In this document: piece after piece, positions 7,841 through 18,300 of the stretch
Position numbering within the stretch: position 1 is the first letter of the stretch
Layout: every line of letters starts with the position of its first letter
NCBI GenBank assembly: GCA_902798965.1
Contig: CADBYS010000018.1
Span: 1 to 56,480, forward strand
Direction of reading: 5' to 3'
Length of the DNA stretch: 56,480 nt
Source: an uncultured Bacteroidales bacterium
GTDB taxonomy: Bacteria; Bacteroidota; Bacteroidia; Bacteroidales; Paludibacteraceae
The notes under the pieces: model-generated
What the model saw: the letters and a program-made list of their open reading frames with translations, nothing else
What the model was told of the DNA's origin: nothing
Database searches by the model: none
Position numbers and translations under genes: made by a program

Positions 7841-10003
7841 ATGGCTAAAGTTTATAAAGCAAACGAGATTAAGAACATTGCCTTGATGGGCGGTAGCGGA
7901 TCGGGTAAGACCACCTTGATGGAAGCTATGCTCTTCGAGAGCGGAGTGATCAAACGTCGCGGCACGGTTGAGGCTCAATCGACGGTATGCGACTACTTCC
8001 CTGTAGAGAAGGAGTACGGTTATTCGGTATTCTCCACGGTATGTAACATAGAATATGCCGGCAAGAAGCTGAACATCATCGACTGCCCGGGTTCGGACGA
8101 CTTCTGCGGCGGTGCTATCAGCGCCTTGCACGTATGCGATACCGCTATCATCACGCTGACCGCCAACGGTGGTGTGGAGGTAGGTACGCAGAACAACTTC
8201 CGCATGGCTGAGAATGCCAAGAAACCAGTGGTGTTCCTGGTAAACAAGTGCGACCATGAGAATGCGAACATCGACCGTACGCTGGAAGGACTGAAGGAGA
8301 ACTTCGGCAACCATGTGGTTGTACTGCAATACCCCGTTAATCCGGGTGCAGGCTTCAATGCCGCTATCGATGTGCTGAAACGCAAGATGTTGGTATGGAA
8401 AGCCGAGGGTGGTGCTCCCGAGCTGAAAGATATCCCCGCAGACGAGCAAGCAAAGGCTGAAAGCCTCTTGGCAGAGGTTATGGAACGTGCCGCTGAGGGC
8501 AGTGACGAACTGATGGAGAAATTCTTCGATCAGGGCGAACTGAGCATCGAGGAGACGCTAGAAGGTATCCGCAGCGTATTCAAGGACGGCGGTATCCTGC
8601 CCGTCATCTGCGGATCGGCCACCCGCGACATGGGTGTTCGCCGCCTGATGGAGTTCCTGGGCGAGATGGCACCGTCGGTAGCCGACGCACCGAAACCTGT
8701 AGCCGCTGATGGCACAGAGGTTGCTCCCGACTCAGCTGCTCCGACATCGATGTTCATCTTCAAGACCTCGGTTGAGCCGCATATCGGTGACGTAAACTAC
8801 TTCAAGGTAATGCAGGGTGCAGTACATGCAGCCGACGACCTGGTGAACATGGATCGCGGCTCGAAGGAGCGCATCTCGCAGCTGTACTCGGTAGCCGGTA
8901 GCATCCGTGTTCCGGTTGACGAGGTATGTGCCGGTGATATCGCCGCTACGGTTAAGCTGAAAGATACGCGTACGGGCAACACGCTGAACGCCAAGGAGTG
9001 CGAACTGCAATATGCTCCGATCAGCTATCCTGATCCGAAGTACCGCCGTGCTATCCGCCCGAACAACGAGCAGGAAGCCGAGAAGCTGAGCGCCTTGCTG
9101 ACCCGCATGCACGAGGAGGATCCGACATGGCTTATCGAGCAGAGCAAGGAGCTGAAGCAGACCATCGTAAGCGGCCAAGGCGAGTTCCACCTGCGTACGC
9201 TGAAATGGCGCCTGGAGAACAACGACAAGATGATGGTAACCTTCGACGAACCGAAGATCCCGTATCGTGAGACGATCACGAAGGCTGCACGTGCCGACTA
9301 TCGCCACAAGAAGCAGTCGGGTGGTTCGGGTCAGTTCGGTGAGGTTCACCTGATCGTTGAGCCGTACGAGGAAGGCGTACCCGTTAAGGAGGTTTACAAG
9401 TTCGGCAACCAGGAGTACCGCATCAGCGTGAAGGATACGCAAGAGATCCCATTGGAGTGGGGCGGCAAGCTCGTGCTGATCAACTCAATCGTAGGTGGTG
9501 CTATCGATGCACGCTTCATCCCCGCAATCCTGAAGGGATTGATGGATCGTATGGAGCAAGGCCCGCTGACCGGATCGTATGCGCGTGACGTACGCGTGAT
9601 TATCTATGATGGTAAGATGCACCCGGTTGACTCGAACGAAATCTCGTTCCGTCTGGCAGGCCGTAACGCCTTTGCCGAGGCGTTCCGCAACGCCAACCCG
9701 AAGGTACTGGAGCCTATCTACGACGTAGAGGTATTCGTTCCGTCGGATATGATGGGTGACGTAATGTCGGACATCACCGGCCGTCGTGGTATGGTGCTGG
9801 GTATGCACACCGAGAAGAACTTCACCCGTCTGGCCGCTCAAGTGCCCCTGGCAGAGATGGCTTCGTACTCGACAACGCTGTCGTCGCTGACCGGCGGTCG
9901 TGCTACGTTCACGATGAAGTTCAAGGATTATGAGCTCGTACCGGGAGATGTACAGGACAAGCTGCTGAAAGCTTACCAGGAGTCGCTCAAGGACGAGGAG
10001 TAA
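7841..10003 (+). CDS. EF-G paralogue (EF-G2 type)
   Basis: A 720-residue translation-factor GTPase with P-loop GGSGSGKTT (residues 17-25), NKCD (136-139) and all later EF-G domains, including the C-terminal elongation-factor fold (GRRGMVLGM). The switch II motif reads DCPGSDD (81-87) where canonical EF-G has DTPGH, so the catalytic histidine is replaced by serine. From knowledge of the family, Bacteroides EF-G2 paralogues with this change have been described as translocating without GTP hydrolysis and helping gut fitness. I infer the same here but cannot test it. It starts 50 bases after pfp and may share its transcript. A hairpin terminator follows at 10025. Confidence 0.88.
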   Translation: MAKVYKANEIKNIALMGGSGSGKTTLMEAMLFESGVIKRRGTVEAQSTVCDYFPVEKEYGYSVFSTVCNIEYAGKKLNIIDCPGSDDFCGGAISALHVCDTAIITLTANGGVEVGTQNNFRMAENAKKPVVFLVNKCDHENANIDRTLEGLKENFGNHVVVLQYPVNPGAGFNAAIDVLKRKMLVWKAEGGAPELKDIPADEQAKAESLLAEVMERAAEGSDELMEKFFDQGELSIEETLEGIRSVFKDGGILPVICGSATRDMGVRRLMEFLGEMAPSVADAPKPVAADGTEVAPDSAAPTSMFIFKTSVEPHIGDVNYFKVMQGAVHAADDLVNMDRGSKERISQLYSVAGSIRVPVDEVCAGDIAATVKLKDTRTGNTLNAKECELQYAPISYPDPKYRRAIRPNNEQEAEKLSALLTRMHEEDPTWLIEQSKELKQTIVSGQGEFHLRTLKWRLENNDKMMVTFDEPKIPYRETITKAARADYRHKKQSGGSGQFGEVHLIVEPYEEGVPVKEVYKFGNQEYRISVKDTQEIPLEWGGKLVLINSIVGGAIDARFIPAILKGLMDRMEQGPLTGSYARDVRVIIYDGKMHPVDSNEISFRLAGRNAFAEAFRNANPKVLEPIYDVEVFVPSDMMGDVMSDITGRRGMVLGMHTEKNFTRLAAQVPLAEMASYSTTLSSLTGGRATFTMKFKDYELVPGDVQDKLLKAYQESLKDEE

Positions 10004-10024
10004 TCCGAGTGCCTATAAACAAGA

Positions 10025-10055
10025 AAGTGAGTTCCGAAAGGGACTCACTTTTCTT
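10025..10055. terminator. Bidirectional terminator between the EF-G paralogue and queC
   Basis: AAGTGAGT (10025-10032) and ACTCACTT (10043-10050) form a perfect stem extended by TCC/GGG around a GAAA loop, followed by TTCTT. The mirrored A-rich side would also serve queC arriving from the right. Confidence 0.8.
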
Positions 10056-10056
10056 A

Positions 10057-10713
10057 TTACTCTTCGTACTCGGTTGTATCCGGGATGCCGGCTTCGGCGA
10101 GTGCTTGCCGCCGTTCCTGACACGTGCCGCACTTGCCGCAATGCTTGTCGGTACCCTTGTAGCAACTCCAGGTCTTGGAATAATCGATACCGAGCTGCTT
10201 GCCGCGGCGGGCTATGTCCGCCTTGGTCCAATGCGTATAAGGCGTGAAGAGTTCGACCGCATTGTATGTTCCTTCGCGCACGGCATTGCCCATGGCATCA
10301 ACGAACTGCGGGCGGCAATCGGGATAGATAGCATGGTCGCCGCTGTGGTTAGCCATGAGTATGCGACTGAGCTGCATATCTTCCGCCATTCCGGCAGCGA
10401 TGGAGAGCATGATGCCGTTGCGGAAGGGAACAACCGTGGAGCGCATATTCACATCGTCGTAGCTCCCCTCGGGAATAGCCTCCGCGCCCTCAAGCAGCGA
10501 GGAATGGAAATATTGCTTGATGAACCCAAGCGGGATAATAACATGCTTGATGCCCAACTGCTTGCAGTGGTATGCCGCCATGGGCAGCTCCTTGCTGTTG
10601 TGGTTGCTGCCATAATCGAAACTCAGCGCCAAGGCGATGGAATCGGCATAATCGTAGAGCATGGTTACGGAATCCATGCCACCGGACAGGATGATGATAC
10701 TATCTTTGTTCAT
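10057..10713 (-). CDS. queC: 7-cyano-7-deazaguanine synthase QueC
   Basis: Converts 7-carboxy-7-deazaguanine to preQ0 with ATP and ammonia in queuosine synthesis. At 218 residues the length is normal. Visible motifs are the PP-loop SGGMDS (residues 10-15) and the zinc-binding C-terminal cysteines in CYKGTDKHCGKCGTC. The gene starts 5 bases after queF ends on the same strand, so the two form an operon for consecutive steps of the preQ1 pathway. It ends against the terminator shared with the EF-G paralogue. QueD and QueE are not in the window. Confidence 0.95.
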   Translation of the reverse strand: MNKDSIIILSGGMDSVTMLYDYADSIALALSFDYGSNHNSKELPMAAYHCKQLGIKHVIIPLGFIKQYFHSSLLEGAEAIPEGSYDDVNMRSTVVPFRNGIMLSIAAGMAEDMQLSRILMANHSGDHAIYPDCRPQFVDAMGNAVREGTYNAVELFTPYTHWTKADIARRGKQLGIDYSKTWSCYKGTDKHCGKCGTCQERRQALAEAGIPDTTEYEE

Positions 10714-10718
10714 ACCGG

Positions 10719-11204
10719 TTATCCGCGATCAAGTTTGAGGGCTGTAGTGCACTGCTCACGCAAGCGTTGCTCCTTGAGTTGCTGATGGTCGGCATCCGCA
10801 TAGTTGGCAAACGGGAAGATACGTATACCTCCACGCGGCAGGAACAAACCCGTTACCTCCAGATACTTGGGATCCATCAGCCGCACCAGATCCTTCATAA
10901 TAATATTTACACAATCCTCATGGAAATCACCATGGTTGCGGAATGAGAACAAGTATAACTTGAGCGACTTGCTCTCCACCATCTTTTCGCGCGGGATATA
11001 CGAGATGATGATCGTTGCATAATCGGGTTGCCCTGTCAAGGGGCAGAGCGTAGTGAACTCCGGGCAATGGAACGTAACGAGATACTCGTTGTCGGGGTGC
11101 TTGTTGACAAACGCCTCCAACACCTCAGGAGCATACGTGGTAGGCATCGCCGCACGCTTGTTGCCCAACAGACTCACACCTTGTAATTCTTCTTCTGTAC
11201 GCAT
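10719..11204 (-). CDS. queF: NADPH-dependent 7-cyano-7-deazaguanine reductase QueF
   Basis: Reduces preQ0 to preQ1. Started at 11204 ([14 protein letters not shown]) it has 161 residues, the size of the short unimodular QueF. The longer ORF reaching 11270 is rejected because it runs through the -7 element at 11268-11275. The active-site cysteine and aspartate are in [11 protein letters not shown] (C54 and D61), and the QueF signature with glutamate and serines follows in [20 protein letters not shown]. It is the first gene of the queF-queC operon. Confidence 0.95.
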   Translation of the reverse strand: MRTEEELQGVSLLGNKRAAMPTTYAPEVLEAFVNKHPDNEYLVTFHCPEFTTLCPLTGQPDYATIIISYIPREKMVESKSLKLYLFSFRNHGDFHEDCVNIIMKDLVRLMDPKYLEVTGLFLPRGGIRIFPFANYADADHQQLKEQRLREQCTTALKLDRG

Positions 11205-11267
11205 ATAAATTGTATCAATAATTAATCGTATTCTTGCAAAAATCCTATAGGAATCTGCCATTCGGTG

Positions 11268-11299
11268 CAAAGGTACAACATTTTTTTGACATTTGCAAA
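11268..11299 (-). promoter_or_regulatory. Promoter of queF-queC
   Basis: On the minus strand, TTTG (11299-11296), 20 bases, then TACCTTTG (11275-11268). It decides the queF start at 11204. Confidence 0.85.
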
Positions 11300-11428
11300 T
11301 TTTTGACCGAAAATCGATGCGGAATGGTGATTTTTTTCTATTTATGCGTCAATTAAGTTCTCGAATTCGTAAAAAACGTCAATTTTCGGCTTTTTGACAA
11401 AATATGCATAAAATCGGTCAGAAAAGTA

Positions 11429-11460
11429 TTTGCGTATGTCAAAAAAAAGCAGTAATTTTG
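11429..11460 (+). promoter_or_regulatory. Promoter of the beta-glucan utilisation locus
   Basis: TTTG at 11429-11432 and TAATTTTG at 11453-11460 are 20 bases apart. The leader to the GH94 start is about 125 nt and contains the direct repeats at 11481 and 11529. Confidence 0.75.
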
Positions 11461-11480
11461 CATCGTTTTTCGTTGGGATA

Positions 11481-11538
11481 TTTAGGTCAACAATTAAAGA
11501 CTACAAAAAACTATTACGAAGAATCTTTTTTAGGTCAA
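11481..11538 (+). repeat. Direct repeat TTTAGGTCAA in the leader of the beta-glucan locus
   Basis: TTTAGGTCAA occurs at 11481-11490 and again at 11529-11538, each followed within a few bases by AATT. The copies are 48 bases apart, downstream of the predicted transcription start. This could be a protein- or RNA-level control site or chance; no known regulator is implied. Confidence 0.45.
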
Positions 11539-11590
11539 AAATTGCCCAAAATTAACCCAAAATTAACCAGAGAATAAAACACACAATATA

Positions 11591-14065
11591 ATGAGCAATC
11601 AATACGGTCATTTTGATGACGCGAACAGAGAGTACGTCATCACCAATCCCAAGACTCCGTTCCCATGGATCAATTACCTCGGCAATGAGGATTTCTTCGG
11701 TTTGATAAGCAACACCGGAGGCGGTTACAACTTCTACAAGGATGCCAAGTTCCGTCGCATCACGCGCTATCGTTACAACAGCGTACCGATGGACAGCGTG
11801 GGTCGATACTTTTATGTTAAGGATGGCGAGACAATCTGGAATCCCGGATGGAAGCCGTGCAAGACAGCGCTGGATAGCTACGAGTGCCGCCATGGCTTGA
11901 ACTATACGCGCATCACGGGCGTAAAGAATGCTGTACGCGCGAGCGTGCTGTTCTTCGTGCCGCTGGGCGTGAAAGCCGAGATCCAGCGCCTGACGCTTAC
12001 CAACCTGTCGAGCGAAAAGAAAACCCTGAAGCTATTCAGCTACGCCGAGTGGTGCTTGTGGAACGCTGCTACGGATGGCGAGAACTTCCAGCGAAATCTT
12101 TCGACCGGCGAGGTGGAGATTGAGAGAGTCGAAAGTCGAAAGTCGAAAGTCGAAAGCGGATGGACGGCGATATATCATAAGACGGAATACAAGGAGCGCA
12201 GAAACCACTATGCATACTACGCTGTGAACTGCGCGGTGAACGGTTATGATACCGACCGGGAGTCGTTCGTAGGATTGTATAACGAACTGAGCGAGCCGGA
12301 GGCTGTATTGGCAGGTAAAGCAACGGACAGCCTGGCACACGGCTGGAGCCCGATAGCCAGCCACTATATCGAGGTAGAGCTGAAGGCCGGCGAGAGCCGT
12401 GACTTCGTGTTTGTACTGGGCTACGAAGAAAATGCAGAAAATGAGAAGTTTGCCGCAAATCATAGTGAGCTGACATCGCTGGGTGAGAAAGACCATCACA
12501 TTATAAATAAGGCGCGCGCGCACGAGGTGATTGAGCGCTTTGCTACCGTGGAGGCTGTGGATGCAGCGTTTGCCGAGCTGAAGGCGTTATGGGATGAGCT
12601 GCTGAGCAAGTACCACGTAGAGAGCGAGGATGAGCGCCTGAACCGCATGGTGAACATCTGGAACCAGTACCAATGCATGATCACGTTCTGCATGAGCCGT
12701 TCGGCATCGTTCTTCGAGAGCGGTGTAGGTCGTGGCATGGGATTCCGTGACTCCAACCAGGACTTGGTAGGATTCGTTCATCAGATTCCTTCACGTGCCC
12801 GCCAACGCATCATTGATATCGCCTCGACGCAGTTCCCGGATGGTGGTTGCTACCATCAGTACCAGCCGCTGACCAAACGCGGCAACAACGACATAGGCGG
12901 TGGCTTCAACGACGACCCCATGTGGCTGATCTTCGGTACTACGGCTTATATCCGCGAGACAGGCGACTATAGCATACTCGACGAGATGGTGCCCTGGGAT
13001 AACCAACCGGGCAGCGAGGTAAGTCTGCTGGAGCACCTGCGTATCAGTTTCAACCATGTGGTTAATAACCTTGGTCCTCACGGGCTGCCGCTGATAGGTC
13101 GTGCCGACTGGAACGACTGCTTGAACCTGAACTGCTTCTCGAACGACCCGAACGAGTCGTTCCAGACCACAGGTAACAAGAACGAAGGCAGCAAGGCCGA
13201 GAGCCTGATGATTGCCGGTTTGTTCGTATTCTGCGGGCGCCAATATGTGGAGCTTTGCCAAGTACGCGGACTCGCAGAAGAGGCAAAACGTGCACAGGGA
13301 CATATCGATGCCATGTGCAAGGCGGTTGAGGAGTTCGGCTGGGATGGAGCATGGTACTTGCGTGCATACGACTACTTCGGCAACAAGGTAGGCTCGAACG
13401 AGAACGAGGAAGGCAAGATCTTCATCGAGAGCCAAGGCTGGTGCGCCATGGCACGAATCGGTGCAGAACTCGGTTTGCCGGAAAAAGCGCTGGACAGTGC
13501 GGCTCAATTGCTGGACAGCGAGCACGGAATGGTGCTGAACTGGCCCGCATACACCACCTATCATGTGGAACTGGGCGAGCAATCCACTTACCCCGCAGGC
13601 TACAAAGAGAATGGTGGCATCTTCTGCCACAACAACCCGTGGGTAATCATTGCACAGGTATTGGCAGGAAGAGGCAACGATGCATGGACATTGTACAAGA
13701 AGATTGCTCCCGCATGGATACAGGATCAAGACCTGCACAAGGTAGAGCCGTACGTATATTGCCAGATGGTAGCCGGCAAGGAAGCTGCCAAGCCCGGCGA
13801 GGGCAAGAACAGCTGGCTCACCGGTACCGCTGCATGGAACTGGCTGACCGTGTCGCAGTACATTCTGGGCATCCATCCTACCTATGAGGGACTGAAAGTT
13901 GATCCGTGCATACCGAGCGACCTGAAGGAATTCAAGGTGACTCGTAAGTGGCGCGATGCCGAGTACGTGATTACCGTTAAGAACCCCAACGGCAAGCAAC
14001 ATGCCGACAACCCGACTGTGCTGCCGTACGAGCCGGGGCGCCACGCATACGAAATAGAACTGTAA
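11591..14065 (+). CDS. Cellobiose phosphorylase (GH94)
   Basis: Cytoplasmic phosphorolysis of cellobiose to glucose 1-phosphate and glucose. The 824-residue length fits cellobiose phosphorylase better than the longer cellodextrin phosphorylases. No signal peptide is present. The N-terminal GH94 segment ([38 protein letters not shown]) is well conserved. The catalytic acid region [10 protein letters not shown] spans residues 504-513, with WND as in characterised enzymes. A heptanucleotide repeat at 12126-12156 is translated as [10 protein letters not shown] near residue 180, in the N-terminal beta domain, without breaking the frame. It is the first gene of the GH94-GH5-susC-susD-lipoprotein-symporter-GH9 set. 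Specificity for cellobiose rather than another beta-glucoside is inferred. Confidence 0.93.
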   Translation: MSNQYGHFDDANREYVITNPKTPFPWINYLGNEDFFGLISNTGGGYNFYKDAKFRRITRYRYNSVPMDSVGRYFYVKDGETIWNPGWKPCKTALDSYECRHGLNYTRITGVKNAVRASVLFFVPLGVKAEIQRLTLTNLSSEKKTLKLFSYAEWCLWNAATDGENFQRNLSTGEVEIERVESRKSKVESGWTAIYHKTEYKERRNHYAYYAVNCAVNGYDTDRESFVGLYNELSEPEAVLAGKATDSLAHGWSPIASHYIEVELKAGESRDFVFVLGYEENAENEKFAANHSELTSLGEKDHHIINKARAHEVIERFATVEAVDAAFAELKALWDELLSKYHVESEDERLNRMVNIWNQYQCMITFCMSRSASFFESGVGRGMGFRDSNQDLVGFVHQIPSRARQRIIDIASTQFPDGGCYHQYQPLTKRGNNDIGGGFNDDPMWLIFGTTAYIRETGDYSILDEMVPWDNQPGSEVSLLEHLRISFNHVVNNLGPHGLPLIGRADWNDCLNLNCFSNDPNESFQTTGNKNEGSKAESLMIAGLFVFCGRQYVELCQVRGLAEEAKRAQGHIDAMCKAVEEFGWDGAWYLRAYDYFGNKVGSNENEEGKIFIESQGWCAMARIGAELGLPEKALDSAAQLLDSEHGMVLNWPAYTTYHVELGEQSTYPAGYKENGGIFCHNNPWVIIAQVLAGRGNDAWTLYKKIAPAWIQDQDLHKVEPYVYCQMVAGKEAAKPGEGKNSWLTGTAAWNWLTVSQYILGIHPTYEGLKVDPCIPSDLKEFKVTRKWRDAEYVITVKNPNGKQHADNPTVLPYEPGRHAYEIEL
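12126..12156 (+). repeat. AGTCGAA heptanucleotide repeat inside the GH94 gene
   Basis: Just over four tandem copies of the 7-mer AGTCGAA are read in frame as [10 protein letters not shown]. The same unit recurs inside the AsmA-like and epimerase genes on the opposite strand, and in the pfp leader. Confidence 0.85.
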
Positions 14066-14079
14066 ACAAAATAAATGCC

Positions 14080-15327
14080 ATGAAGAAGTTATCAGCATTA
14101 ATCGTTGCTATGCTTGTGGTATGCACAGCATGCAACGCTCAGGAGAAGAAACAACGTCCGATGGACAATGAGGCTGTCAAGTTCTGCATGTCGATGGGTA
14201 TCGGCTGGAACTTGGGTAACCAGATGGATGCGCACTACGACGGGTGTTCGTATGAGACAGGATGGGGCAACAAAGCCGCTACACAACACACCTTCAACGC
14301 CTTGGCTAAGGCGGGATTTAAGTCAGTACGTATCCCTGTCACCTGGATGGGACATATAGGCAATGCGCCAACATACACCATTGAGAAAGGCTGGATGGAC
14401 CGAGTGGACGAACTCGTGCATATGGCGCACAAGGCGGGACTCATCGTGATCATCAATATCCACCACGACGGATTTGGTGCAGCAGACACCCCGAGCAAGG
14501 GGTATCACTGGATTGACCTGCCGGCAGCCGTAGCCAGCGAGGAGAGGAACCAACAGATAAAGCAGGAGCTGACGATGGTTTGGCTGCAAATTGGTAAGCG
14601 CTTTGCCAACGATGGCGAGTGGCTGGTGTTCGAGACGCTCAACGAGATACAGGACGGCGGCTGGGGCGGCGGCGCTAACCGCACGGACGGTGGCGCACAG
14701 TACCGCGTACTCAACGAGTGGAACCAGGTATGCGTCGATGCTATCCGTGCTGCCGGAGGCATGAACGAGACGCGCTACATCGGCGTACCGGGATACGTTT
14801 GTAACCCCGACCTGACAGTGGAGAATCTGGTACTGCCGACCGACGTAGTGGAGAACCGCCTGATGGTAGCTGTACATAGCTACGACCCGTGGGATTTTGC
14901 CGGCAGCGCAGCCGTACAGGAATGGGGACACACCGGTAAGGATGTTGTGCCCGGCGTAGGCGAGGAGGCTTACGTGAATATGCTCAACCGCCTATTCAAC
15001 ATGTACGTACGCAGAGGCATACCCGTATATTTCGGTGAGTTCGGCGCTGTACGCCGTGCAGGCAAGGACGATGAGCCGTTCCGCCTGTACTACTTCCGCT
15101 ACATATGCAAGGCTATGCGCGACCGCCGCATATCGGCGCTGTACTGGGACAACGGCAACTCGAAGGCCGGCAACGACGGCTTCGGCGTGATTGACCACGC
15201 TACAGGTCGCTACATTGGTAGTGGCGAGCAAGCCGTACGAGCCATGGTTGACTCGTGGGAGAACAACGACCCCAACTACACGCTGCAGTCGATATACGAC
15301 TCGGCTCCTGAGTCAAGCAGAAAGTAA
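14080..15327 (+). CDS. GH5 endo-beta-glucanase, probable surface lipoprotein
   Basis: The 415-residue protein begins with a lipoprotein-type signal (MKKLSALIVAMLVVCTAC), so it is probably anchored in the outer membrane. The GH5 fold is shown by GIGWNLGNQMDA near the start, the acid/base glutamate in ETLNEIQ (E189) and the nucleophile in YFGEFGA (E320). The look of the N-terminal motif is that of subfamily 4 (endoglucanase, xyloglucanase or lichenase), but I cannot separate these by eye. It starts 14 bases after GH94 and should supply oligosaccharides to the SusC/SusD pair encoded next. Confidence 0.9.
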   Translation: MKKLSALIVAMLVVCTACNAQEKKQRPMDNEAVKFCMSMGIGWNLGNQMDAHYDGCSYETGWGNKAATQHTFNALAKAGFKSVRIPVTWMGHIGNAPTYTIEKGWMDRVDELVHMAHKAGLIVIINIHHDGFGAADTPSKGYHWIDLPAAVASEERNQQIKQELTMVWLQIGKRFANDGEWLVFETLNEIQDGGWGGGANRTDGGAQYRVLNEWNQVCVDAIRAAGGMNETRYIGVPGYVCNPDLTVENLVLPTDVVENRLMVAVHSYDPWDFAGSAAVQEWGHTGKDVVPGVGEEAYVNMLNRLFNMYVRRGIPVYFGEFGAVRRAGKDDEPFRLYYFRYICKAMRDRRISALYWDNGNSKAGNDGFGVIDHATGRYIGSGEQAVRAMVDSWENNDPNYTLQSIYDSAPESSRK

Positions 15328-15353
15328 ACAACAATACTAACTAAATACTTTAC

Positions 15354-18300
15354 ATGATGCAAATCACATTTAAACGCACGCTATTGCTCGTGGCGCTCAT
15401 TTTGGGCACTGCGAGTATGGCGTTCGCACAGAACATTGTAACGGGTATCGTGGAAGACGCCGAAGGTCCGCTGATCGGCGCGAGCGTACTCGTGAAAGGA
15501 ACGACCCGTGGCACGATCACTGACATGGACGGTCAGTATTCGATCCAAGCCAACGTGGGCGATGTACTGGAGTTTTCGTATATGGGTTATACCCCACAGA
15601 CGATTACGGTAACTGACTTTGTGTTGAACGTGACGATGACCGAGGACACCGAGGTGCTTTCGGAAGTCGTGGTAACAGCTATGGGTATCAAGCGTGACAG
15701 GAAAGCGCTGGGATATGAAGTCGGTGAGATGAAAGGTGAAAATCTGACCAAAGCCGGTAACCCGAATGCGGCTACCTCGATGGCTGGTCGTGTAGCCGGT
15801 CTGGTTGTACAAGAGACCGCCGGCGGCGCTTCGGGTTCGACCCGCGTAGTGCTACGTGGTAATACGGAGATCACCGGTGACAACCAGCCGCTGTACGTGA
15901 TCGACGGTGTGCCTATGGATAATACCAATTACGGTGAAGCCGGAACAGCCGGAGGTTACGACTTGGGTAATGGACTGTCGTCATTGAACCCCGATGACAT
16001 CGAATCGATGTCGGTACTGAAAGGCCCGGCCGCAGCCGCCTTGTACGGTAGCCGCGCCAGCCACGGTGTGATACTGATTACCACCAAGAAAGCCAACACC
16101 GGCGATGCCAAGTGGGGCGTAGAGTACAACGGTACATTCACGCTGGACGATCAGTTGAGCAAATGGGATAACGTACAACAGGTGTACGGTATGGGCTCGA
16201 GCGGTATGTACAACGTGGATGCAGTAAGCAACACGAACAAGTCTTGGGGTCCGAAATCCGATGCCGGTCTGCTATTGCGCTACTACGACGGACAAGTGCA
16301 TCCGTTTAACATCATTCCGAACAACACAGCGCACTTCTTCGAGTTGGGTCTAACCGCTACGAACACCGCTGTTGTATCGATCAACACGGGTAAGACCGGT
16401 ATACGTTTCTCATTCTCCGATTTGCGTAACAAGGATATATTGCCGAACTCAAACATGAGTCGTGATGTATTGAACTTGCGCGCTAACACGAGTCTCGGAC
16501 CGGTGGATCTGGATTTCAACGTCAGCTTTACGCATGAGGATGTAAAGAACCGTCCGGCGTTGGGTGACGACCGCTCGAACGTAGGCAAGAACCTGATGAC
16601 ACTGTCGACCACCTACGACCAGGCATGGCTCAAGAACTACCAGACGGCAGAAGGTGAGTACTACAACTGGAACGGTAACGATGTATATAACGTCAACCCC
16701 TATTGGGAGATATACAAGAACAAGAACCAGTCGTACAAAGACCTGCTGCGTATGAACGGAAAGATTGTGTACAACATCCTTCCTCAACTGCGCGTTCAAG
16801 CTACCGTTGGTGCTGAGTTGAACCGCTTCGAGTTCTCGGACTTCAAATATCCGACTACCCCGGGTTACGAATCCGGTCGTTTGCAAAACAGCTACTTCAA
16901 CAACCGTATGTTCAATGCCGACATTATGGCTATTTACACCGACAGTTGGGGTGATTTCGATTTCACGGCAACAGCAGGTGCAAACATCTATAATGTCAAC
17001 AACAAAACCGTTGTAAACACCGGTACCGACATGGGTATCCGCGAGGTGGTTGCGATGACGAGTTTCGAAGAGCAGTCGGTAGAGGAGTCCACCTATAACA
17101 AACGTATCGTTTCGGTATTCGGCTCGATGAACTTAGGTTGGCGCCACATGTTGTACTTGGATGCCACGGTTCGTGGTGACAAGTCTTCCGCCTTGGCTAC
17201 AGGCAAGAACCTGTATGTATATCCGTCAGTGAGCGGATCGTGGGTATTCTCAGAGCTAATCAAATCCAACCACACCGTATTGCCTTACGGTAAGTTACGT
17301 TTGAGTTGGGCTGAGGTAGGTAGTGATACCGATCCGTATCAGTTAGGTCTGCGTTACACTAAATCGCAATTTGGCTATTCGGGTTACAGCATTGGTTATA
17401 TCTACGGCAATACGATGCCTAATGCGAACTTGAAGCCGACCCGTACGCGCTCTGTTGAGGCCGGTTTTGAGACCAAATGGTTCAACCAGCGTGTCAGCCT
17501 CGACTTCACGTTCTACCACCAGCTCTCACGTGACCAGATCATCGCTATGGCCGTATCTCCGACCAGTGGCTACGACTACCAGATGATCAATGCCGGTGCG
17601 ATCCTCAACCAAGGTTTTGAAATCACCTTCGGTTCGCGTCTGGTTCAGACGAAGGACTTCAGTTGGGACTTGAACCTCAACTGGTCGAAGAACATCAACA
17701 AGGTGCAAACTCTGGCTCCGGGTGTGACGGAATTGGAATTGGCCAAGGCCACCTGGTGTAACGTATATGTATCTGCCCGTGAGGGAGAAAAGTACGGTGC
17801 GATCTGCGGTCCGGCTATGCTGCGCAATGCAGAGGGTAAGGTAATCGTAGATGCTGCAACCGGTTTCCCGAAATATACCGACGACAACGTGGTTCTGGGT
17901 AATGCCCAGTGGGATTGGACCGGTGGTTTGAGCACTACGCTCAGATATAAGATGGTAAGCCTGTCGGCTTTGTTCGACGTGAAAGTAGGTGCTGATATCT
18001 TCTCGATGTCCGAGCGCTCGGCATTCGAGACCGGTAAGGCTAAAGAGACCCTGGTAGGTCGTGCCGAGTGGTATGCTTCGGAAGAAGCACGTAAAGCCGC
18101 CGGAAAGACTGCTGCCGAGTGGACACCGACCGGAGGTTACCTGGTAGATGGCGTGATTGACAACGGCGACGGTACATATAGCCCGAATACGCGTTATGTT
18201 GATCCTGAGAAATACTGGTTGGAGGTTTCACGTAAATCACCCGAACTGTTCATCTACGACAACTCCTATATCAAGTGCCGTGAGTTGACACTCACGTTGG

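Noticed and set aside
10009-10785. Plus-strand frame over queC
   Set aside because: It begins inside a terminator hairpin and opposes an unmistakable QueC protein.
12791-14098. 435-codon open frame antisense to the GH94 gene
   Set aside because: It is a shadow of a strongly biased coding strand. The translation lacks any motif, and GH94 motifs fill the other strand over its full length.
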